From: Trichopria drosophilae
Taxonomy: Eukaryota; Arthropoda; Insecta; Hymenoptera; Diapriidae
Length of the DNA stretch: 64,000 nt
Direction of reading: 5' to 3'
Assembly: GCA_030407085.1 (NCBI GenBank)
Contig: CM059584.1
Span: forward strand, 141,164,001 to 141,228,000
This document shows, piece after piece, positions 61,101 through 64,000 of the stretch. Under the pieces are notes generated by a model. It did not search any database. It worked only from the letters and a program-made list of their open reading frames with translations, and was not told the DNA's origin. The position numbers and the translations under genes were made by a program. The first letter of the stretch is position 1; every line of letters starts with the position of its first letter.

Positions 61101-62449
61101 TCTTTTTAAAACTTTCTTAAAAACTATAGACTTTAGAGAAAATTTTCTAAGAACAATAATGCTTTGGAATGAGTCAAAGAATTCTCTTAAATTTTTTATT
61201 CAGCATGGAATAATACACTGCTTTATTTTTCAAAAATTCGAAAAAACGAAATTTTGAAAAAAGTTATTTTAAAAATTTGAGTCGGTTCTTTAAATATTTT
61301 ACGATATTTTTATTGTAACAATATTTTTTCTTCAAAAGTTTAATAATTTCACGAAAATTATAGACTTTACAGAAATTTTCCTTAGAACAAAAATATTTTA
61401 GAACTATTTAAAGAAGCTACTCAAATTTTTTAAATGATTTTTTTTCAAAAATTCGAAAAATTGGAATTTTTTATAAAGTTATTTTAAAAATTTGATTAGG
61501 TTTTTTAAATATTTTACGATATTTTTATTCTAAGAACATTTTCTCTTCAAATGTTTAATAATTTCATGAAAACTATGGACTTTACAGAAAATTTCCTTAG
61601 AACCTTAGAACAAAAATATTTTAGAACTATTTAAAGAACCTCCTCAACTTTTTTCAGATTTTTTAAATGATTTTTTTACAAAATTTCGGGTTTTTGAATT
61701 TTTGAAAAATCAAACATTGCACGCTGATAAAATTTAAAAGAATTCTTTAACTCATTCCTAAGCATTGTTCTTAAAACATTTTCAATAAAGTCTATAGTTT
61801 TTTAAAAAAAAAATGGTTAAGTTTTAAAAAGAATTCTGAGCTTCTAGGCGCCATTTTCAAAACTTCCATCTTGAATTATGAAGATACGTTACATTTTAAT
61901 CCTAGAGGTTCATGGACGCGATATTTTCATCTTAAATATGTTTCCCAACGTAATTTCGAGGTGAAAGTTTTAATAAAAAACCATGTTTTTTTAACAGATA
62001 AACATAACTTTATTACGGTTCATTTTATCAATTCCATCATGTTTATTTAAAAATGATCGAGAAATAAACAACTTTTTTAAAGATGGTCAAAGTGACCAAA
62101 AACTAAAAATTTTCAATTTTAATAAATTACCATTCACCGACCGATTATAAAAGCAGCTTCTAAATTCTATTTTTCATACAATAATCGAATGTAAAAACTC
62201 TAATTTATTAAATTTTAACGGAATAACATAAGAACATAAACGTAATTCGCAGGAAGCAGAACAAAGGAGGCTAAACGAGAAAAATCATTCTTCGGCTGTT
62301 CGTAAACCTCATGTCACAGGGACGTCTGTGCCTTACACTGCACCAGCGCCTCGATCAGATAGTAAACCATTACCAGATTCAATTATACAGAGCCTGACAC
62401 AGAGAGTACAGAACAGAGCGCAAGAAAAACCTCTTTCTCCTCGAAGAAG
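34056..62449 (+). CDS. smash: LMO7/LIMCH1-like junction protein (smallish homologue), 3' incomplete
   Basis: Twelve exons join in frame: 34056-34103, 37577-37765, 38052-38339, 38408-39712, 39814-40521, 56597-56911, 57020-57247, 57555-57916, 58403-58808, 58884-59206, 59294-59534 and 62253-62449. They total 4,610 coding bases, about 1,537 residues. Residues 40-150 match the N-terminal LMO7/LIMCH1 domain (DUF4757-type): FVKVGPCSLYRSAQEQL, then DDPEDWQSNLDNWKSSRRKRQEH. RLSxLEK repeats (295-441), Pro/Ser-rich sequence (611-846), a charged coiled coil (about 1120-1330) and PPPPPIPP (near 1370) follow. In Drosophila, Smallish is an actomyosin-linked junctional LIM protein that binds Bazooka and Src42A (established). 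The LIM domain and stop lie past the window. Exon 12 ends in phase 2 at a GT donor. Confidence 0.85.
34430..37060. repeat. Degenerate minisatellite array in intron 1
   Basis: About 2.6 kb made almost wholly of variants of CCTCTTTATGAGGAATTCGG, spaced roughly 20-35 bases. The unit contains a small inverted repeat (CCTC...GAGG). A higher-order repeat is visible: 34998-35470 (GAGGAGTG, TTCATTTGTTGAGGAACAC, CAGATCTGTTTTT) recurs at 36123-36560, an offset of about 1.09-1.13 kb. Divergence is heavy, so it is old. The array is broken at 36607 by a transposon end. Small frames across it rich in Glu, Leu and Phe are artefacts. Confidence 0.85.
36607..36770. mobile_element. Single end of the TTAA/CCCGTTAACGCC family inside the array
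   Basis: TTAA (36603-36606) followed by CCCGTTAACGCCTGAA, matching the ends of copies A-D, then about 150 bases of non-array sequence up to about 36770. No second end is present, so it is a truncated insertion, and the array resumes after it. It post-dates the array. Confidence 0.65.
37577..37765 (+). CDS. smash: smash exon 2
   Basis: Residues 17-79, phase 0 at both ends, after acceptor TTTCTTCAG and before donor GTTGGT. It encodes ATNPLQFVKVGPCSLYRSAQ and ends at RDDPEDWQS, the first half of the LMO7/LIMCH1 signature. The join to exon 3 falls exactly within this signature (DDPEDWQS|NLDNWKS), which supports the splice. Confidence 0.92.
38052..38339 (+). CDS. smash: smash exon 3
   Basis: Residues 80-175. 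Starts NLDNWKSSRRKRQEHIIERV, a basic helix, then ELEEHDRQRRRSKTFSEMMEERG, then a serine-rich acidic stretch (SNDLSDLGIGTSSGKSS). Acceptor TTTTTCAG, donor GTAAGT, phase 0. It completes the conserved N-terminal domain; RRRSKTFSEM resembles a basophilic phosphorylation site. Confidence 0.92.
38408..39712 (+). CDS. smash: smash exon 4 with RLSxLEK repeats
   Basis: Residues 176-610, the largest exon. It carries four good copies of [IL][KR][ED]RLSxL[ED] starting at residues 328, 362, 397 and 431 and a weaker one (ILKRREMFEKAS) at 295, so the spacing is a steady 33-35 residues. The remainder is Ser/Asp/Glu-rich and probably disordered. Acceptor ATTTTAG, donor GTAAGT, phase 0. Intron-retained reading would add a hydrophobic tail and stop at 39784, which is not credible. 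Confidence 0.92.
39814..40521 (+). CDS. smash: smash exon 5, proline/serine-rich
   Basis: Residues 611-846. Rich in Pro and Ser, with several PxxP-type SH3-ligand stretches (KVPPRRTPPEIPSPK, KIPTPLPRK, SKLPVPSPTSPRTP). It ends GDNGNFDE at donor GTTAGA (40522), phase 0, which fits exon 6 (GPIFPEDQK). If the donor is not used, translation continues 13 codons to TAA at 40561-40563. Confidence 0.85.
41288..41293 (+). terminator. Possible polyadenylation signal for a short smash isoform
   Basis: AATAAA 725 bases after the read-through stop of exon 5, with another at 41354-41359. Together with the in-frame stop at 40563 it could end a short transcript lacking the coiled coil and LIM domain. AATAAA is common by chance in AT-rich DNA, so confidence is low. 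Confidence 0.25.
41360..44108. other. Intron 5, first part: nothing recognised
   Basis: AT-rich intronic sequence with no transposon ends, RNA genes or credible exons. The 65-codon frame at 41811 has no splice context or known motif. Confidence 0.5.
44111..44394. mobile_element. Mariner/pogo-like MITE with TA duplication, copy 1
   Basis: 284 bp with ends CAGTAGTCCTTCCCTTATTC and its near-perfect complement (GGGAAGGACCACTG), flanked by TA at 44109-44110 and 44395-44396. The interior holds CAAGATGGCGGCC and several ATTAGAATAAGGG repeats toward the right end. Non-coding; short frames across it are artefacts. Confidence 0.8.
44486..44711. mobile_element. Mariner/pogo-like MITE, copy 2 (5'-truncated)
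   Basis: Begins inside the family at TTTGTCCAGTCATCCAAGAT and runs to GGAAGGACCACTG with TA after it. It matches copy 1 over most of its length but lacks the left 20 or so bases. It abuts the palindrome at 44663, which contains part of it and a third copy in both orientations. Confidence 0.75.
44663..45805. repeat. 1.14-kb palindrome enclosing MITE copies (intron 5)
   Basis: Arms 44663-45147 and about 45323-45805 are inverted copies, centred near 45234, with a spacer of about 175 bases. Each arm contains the end of MITE copy 2, a 3'-half MITE (44714-44848 on the left), and about 300 bases of non-MITE DNA (for example CTTCAAATGGATTTCGAATAG). Similarity by eye is very high, so the inverted duplication is younger than the MITE insertions. 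It lies in the transcribed smash intron and could form a long RNA hairpin. Confidence 0.88.
45806..48359. other. Intron 5, middle part: nothing recognised
   Basis: AT-rich intron sequence. No inverted repeat ends, exons or RNA genes seen. The 73-codon minus frame at 47598 is compositional. Confidence 0.5.
48360..50213. repeat. 1.85-kb palindrome extending beyond transposon copy D
   Basis: Left and right outer arms (48360-48621 and 49952-50213) are inverted copies and share their centre of symmetry (about 49286) with the transposon between them. Each outer arm holds two tandem copies of a 105-bp unit (48391-48496 and 48497-48604 on the left) containing AGTAGAATTTTTAAAAATGT. The symmetric extension past the TTAA ends means that flanking DNA was inverted-duplicated together with the element. 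A further end-like CGTTAATGGATTAA follows at 50218-50231. Confidence 0.88.
48626..49947. mobile_element. Palindromic TTAA-flanked transposon (copy D)
   Basis: 1,322 bp from CCCATTAACGTCAC to ATAATGGA, flanked by TTAA at 48622-48625 and 49948-49951. It shares with copies A and B the subterminal CCTACTATTTTCGAGGT, and with copy B and the 60906-62010 palindrome the CTATAGACTTTAGAG modules. It contains AAAATGGCGGCC and its inverse GGCCGCCATTTTG. The right terminal six bases have drifted. The 95-codon frame at 49403 is an artefact. Confidence 0.82.
50214..52690. other. Intron 5, later part: nothing recognised
   Basis: AT-rich. A somewhat less AT-rich patch at 50860-50960 has no recognisable content. 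No exons or repeats with identifiable ends. Confidence 0.5.
52700..55320. repeat. Degenerate TTCAGCAA/CACTCCAA array (intron 5)
   Basis: About 2.6 kb of diverged units of roughly 45-50 bases, each combining TTTTCACTCCAA, AATTTAGAG, TACTCTTTCC and TTCAGCAA. Longer repeats are superimposed: a 60-base segment (TATCAAAATACGAAATTATC...) occurs near 53565, 53940 and 54540. The block at about 53220-53450 recurs at about 54200-54440 (offset near 0.98 kb). The CACTC...TTTAGAG words resemble the ends of the MITE at 19971-20164, a possible origin. Small frames here are artefacts. Confidence 0.8.
55336..56115. mobile_element. Element with GGTTCGGTTATGAACACC ends
   Basis: The left end GGTTCGGTTATGAACACC (55336) is repeated in direct orientation near 55531 and in inverse orientation at 56076-56093. 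A fourth variant (GTTCACAACTGAACC) closes the right side at 56096-56110. This gives an inverted-repeat element of about 0.78 kb without coding capacity. No clear target duplication; superfamily unknown. The 61-codon frame at 55658-55843 (MAKKPSDEFIANC...) is intriguing but has no recognised domain and runs into the nested MITE. Confidence 0.6.
55781..55983. mobile_element. Nested MITE with CTCTCTAAATCTGAATTAGTG ends
   Basis: About 50-base inverted repeats (CTCTCTAAAT.TGAATTAGTG, AAAAGTGGGTTACTATTT) at both ends of a 203-bp segment inside the larger element. Its position shows that it inserted later. Non-coding. Confidence 0.7.
56387..56575 (+). other. GC-richer island just before exon 6, 62-codon open frame
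   Basis: The 200 bases before exon 6 have coding-like composition, unlike the rest of the intron. An open frame reads SGPIIPDARN...LQRKSFESEREKKEP, and a good acceptor (CCTTGCCTGCAG at 56439-56450) sits inside it. No strong donor follows, only weak ones after CCGTTCCG or CTGGCG. It may be an alternative first exon or promoter of a short isoform, a rarely used exon, or a decayed duplicate of exon 6 (compare GPIFPED). Not included in the main model. Confidence 0.3.
56597..56911 (+). CDS. smash: smash exon 6
   Basis: Residues 847-951, phase 0. Acidic and proline-containing (IEPEVPSEIVEAENMEILQIV...EIKLEKKPERPTTLMLERKNAVD), ending FLSPMSPASK. Acceptor CGTCCCAG, donor GTACAT. Separated from exon 5 by a 16-kb intron; the frame continuity supports linkage to the same gene, though transcripts would be needed to prove it. 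Confidence 0.85.
57020..57247 (+). CDS. smash: smash exon 7
   Basis: Residues 952-1027, phase 0. Contains SSDEEVLSPLVYSLAPPTSVEPPKEKPPPPP-type acidic and polyproline sequence, then a basic RRIKKEIRSRRSDFLGIEG end. Acceptor TTTTTATAG, donor GTAAGA. Confidence 0.88.
57555..57916 (+). CDS. smash: smash exon 8
   Basis: Residues 1028-1148, ending in phase 2 (AG|). Starts INDEELERELTLTKPPDMAAILAEE and ends with a charged helix, TKKEREIIEELEKEEQWRYG, the beginning of the coiled-coil region. Acceptor ATTTACAG, donor GTACAC. The two-base overhang is completed by the T of exon 9. Confidence 0.88.
58403..58808 (+). CDS. smash: smash exon 9, coiled coil
   Basis: Residues 1148-1283. About 110 residues of continuous Glu/Arg/Lys/Gln-rich sequence (LAHKLRELEEEKMQFERERA...) with no proline, the central coiled coil typical of LMO7/LIMCH1 relatives. 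Acceptor CTCGATCAG, donor GTAAGT. Ends in phase 0. The minus-strand frames here are shadows of its biased codons. Confidence 0.9.
58884..59206 (+). CDS. smash: smash exon 10
   Basis: Residues 1284-1391. The coiled coil continues (EVLRVERELLQLEQEELKRQ, EQKQQQLAEQLQEQW), then Ser/Thr/Pro sequence and RRRPPPPPIPPAKPLR, a likely SH3/EVH1-type proline ligand. Acceptor AATTACAG, donor GTTAGT, ends in phase 2. Confidence 0.9.
59294..59534 (+). CDS. smash: smash exon 11
   Basis: Residues 1391-1471. NSRIPSADSIPQQVDASLRNS...RQTLQALSAVPRPRIVHGDQWVQRRKS, ending YNYQHWLIQ, which resembles the conserved segment before the C-terminal region in LMO7/Smash proteins. Acceptor TTTATAG, donor GTAAGT, ends in phase 0. 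Confidence 0.9.
60060..60690. repeat. Inverted repeat in intron 11
   Basis: Left arm GTATTTTCGAGGGTGCTCTTTCAGAATCC-like sequence from about 60070 and TCGTATTTTCGATGCGAAAG at about 60198 pair with TTTCGCATCGAAAATACGA at about 60572 and GGATTCTGAAAGGAATATTTTC at about 60653. The outer part is related to the subterminal sequence of the TTAA palindromes, so this is an end-truncated relative. The 77-codon minus frame is an artefact. Confidence 0.7.
60906..62010. repeat. 1.1-kb palindrome in intron 11
   Basis: The arms are inverted copies centred near 61458. AAAACTTTCACCTCAAAATTACG and TGGCGCCTAGAAG on the left match CGTAATTTCGAGGTGAAAG and CTTCTAGGCGCCATTTTC on the right. The interior shares CTATAGACTTTAGAGAAAAT modules with copies B and D. 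A direct repeat, AATTCCATCATGTTTATTTA, lies just outside both sides (60838 and 62031). No TTAA ends were found. Transcribed as part of smash, it could form a hairpin. Confidence 0.85.
62253..62449 (+). CDS. smash: smash exon 12 (last exon in window)
   Basis: Residues 1472-1537. EAEQRRLNEKNHSS...PLPDSIIQSLTQRVQNRAQEKPLSPRRR, a segment resembling the DAIIQTLTQRVQ-type motif that precedes the LIM domain in the family. Acceptor ATTCGCAG, donor GTAAAA. Ends in phase 2; the next exon is not within the remaining 1.55 kb. Confidence 0.88.
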
Positions 62450-62730
62450 GTAAAATTTTAATCATATCAAATCCGATAAACTAGGGGAGACCTATCTCAA
62501 CATTCTGCCTTTATTTTTGTCATTTTTTCCTTCTGTTATAAATAGCAAAATTCTTCATGTTATATTTTACTTTTCTAATCCTCTATTTTAAAAAATAATG
62601 TGTCTTCTGATCATATAAGTTTTGGTGCAGAATATAACATTCCAACAAACGAAAAAGAATAAGATTGAAGTCAGAAATTACATTTCCAATCCTGTTTCTT
62701 GACTTTTCGAATTGAGATACGTCACAACCT

Positions 62731-63629
62731 GATTCTATAGTTTTCAACCCTCCTCTTTCCGAATCCGAAGTCCGTTTTTCGCTAGGAGCATCCATTTTTT
62801 AAATATGGCGGCGAAAAGGCAAAAAAAAATAGAGAAAATTTCGATTTTTGGATCGGTTTTTCATGTTTTTCAATAGGTTCGCGATGACCGATCATTCCAA
62901 AGACCTGGATCTGGTGGAATAATGAGTTTGACAAAAAGTTGACATGATCAGATATGCAAAATATTAGATGGCGGATCCAAGATGGCTGATTTTTCGCCGA
63001 ATTTTGTGTTTTTATAGCATTTCCGACATTATTATTAGCTATTAATAAATATTGTTGTACGCACTTATTATTGATTTACACAATCATTTGTAACAGTATC
63101 ATCTATCCGATACTCGAAATTCCAAATGGCGGTTCCAATATGGCCGACTGAAATGCAACAAAATTTCTTGATCCATATGAAACTGACTACTCGGTGGTTT
63201 TCGGGGTCGCAGATTACGAATATGACATTTGATTTTCATCATTCAAAATGGCGGACCCAAAATGGCGGAGGAAGATACAAAACGTTGCATGTCCGAAATG
63301 AAAAATGTTTACTCGCGGGTTTTATATTATATAGTCGGAAATGCTATAAAAACACAAAATTCGGCGAAAAATCCGCCATCTTGGATCCGCCATCTTATAT
63401 TTTGCATATCTGATCATGTCAACTTTTAGTCAAACTCATTATGCCACCAGATCCAGGTCTTTGGAATGATCGGTCATCGCGAACCTATTGAAAAACATGA
63501 AAAACCGATCCAAAAATCGAAATTTTCTCTATTTTATTGCCTTTTCGCCGCCATATTTAAAAAAATGGCTGCTCCTAGCGAAAAACGGACTTCGGATTCG
63601 GAAAGAGGAGGGTTGAAAACTATAGAATC
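62731..63629. repeat. 0.9-kb inverted repeat with TGGCGG modules (intron 12)
   Basis: Arms of about 300 bases (62731-63031 and 63331-63629) are inverted copies: GATTCTATAGTTTTCAACCC and GGGTTGAAAACTATAGAATC, each with GCGGCGAAAAGGC / GCCTTTTCGCCGCC. The central 300 bases hold three further ATGGCGG modules (AAATGGCGGTTCC, AAATGGCGGACCC, AAATGGCGGAGG). To the right, GGCGGAAACGGG followed by TTAA (63720-63723) looks like a terminal end of the TTAA family, but no left end is seen. The 70-95 codon frames here are artefacts. Confidence 0.8.
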
Positions 63630-64000
63630 TAAATATTCTGAATTATTCATCGTTAGTTTCTATAAGAAAAGTGACGATTAAAATGTAGTGAAATTTACGG
63701 CATTTTGGGCGGAAACGGGTTAATACTTTCACGTGCATTTACTAATATTTGAATTCGGGAAAATTAGTGTTAATACGTCGACTTTATTATACATATTTTT
63801 TTAATATAAGGAAAAACAAATGTTACGTCCATGACAGGCATAGTTTACCTACCAAATATTATTATTGCTTAATTCCGGTGAAATTAATTACATTTTAGTT
63901 CGTGTTTTCATGTAAAAAACTGATAGTCAATGTTTGTGTTCTATTCGCGTATTGTATCGGATTAGAATGAAAGAATTTCAATGAAAATGGTCAAGGAATC
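63630..64000. other. Intron 12 to window end: no exon seen
   Basis: After the possible transposon end at 63719 only AT-rich sequence remains. No acceptor-bounded coding segment carrying the expected LIM domain (paired Cys/His motifs) is present. Confidence 0.55.

Overview
The window looks like arthropod nuclear DNA, most probably an insect and possibly a hymenopteran. It is AT-rich, has GT-AG introns of up to 16 kb, and carries an insect-type non-LTR retrotransposon. The one host gene is an LMO7/LIMCH1-type gene (smash, 'smallish', in Drosophila). The order-level guess is inference; nothing here fixes the species.

Host gene. Twelve exons on the + strand, from an exon at 33962-34103 (ATG at 34056) to an exon ending at 62449, join in one uninterrupted frame of about 1,537 codons. 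All junction phases agree. The protein starts with an LMO7/LIMCH1-like domain (exons 2-3). It continues with a serine-rich stretch holding regularly spaced RLSxLEK motifs, a proline/serine-rich SH3-ligand-like stretch, acidic linkers, a long charged coiled coil and a polyproline segment. The C-terminal LIM domain expected of the family lies beyond base 64000, and one or more 5' non-coding exons probably lie upstream. Exon 5 can also be read through to a stop at 40563, which would give a short isoform.

Mobile DNA. Bases 1-33961 hold no convincing host protein gene. They hold palindromic DNA transposons, degenerate repeats carrying a TTCAAAATGGCGG-type motif, and several less AT-rich islands that may be conserved regulatory DNA. 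Four complete elements of a TTAA-flanked palindromic family (piggyBac-like ends, CCCATTAACGCC) lie at 3.8-5.1, 10.3-11.6, 14.1-14.9 and 48.6-49.9 kb; a single end is at 36.6 kb. A 1.27-kb element with CACTGCAAAAAC ends (CMC/EnSpm-like) at 15.1-16.4 kb carries a C2H2 zinc-finger exon. A TIR element at 27.25-33.57 kb was split by a full-length 5.5-kb non-LTR retrotransposon with a 14-bp target duplication, a poly(A) tail and almost intact ORFs. Two mariner/pogo-like MITE families with TA duplications lie at 26.8-27.1 and 44.1-44.7 kb.

Introns of the host gene. These contain a 2.6-kb array of degenerate CCTCTTTATGAGGAATTCGG repeats, a 2.6-kb array of degenerate TTCAGCAA/CACTCCAA repeats, and five long inverted repeats. 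These palindromes would be transcribed with the gene and could fold into long double-stranded RNA. The density of long palindromes, and the fact that several extend symmetrically beyond the transposon they contain, is the most unusual feature of the window. No CRISPR array, rRNA gene or complete tRNA gene was seen.
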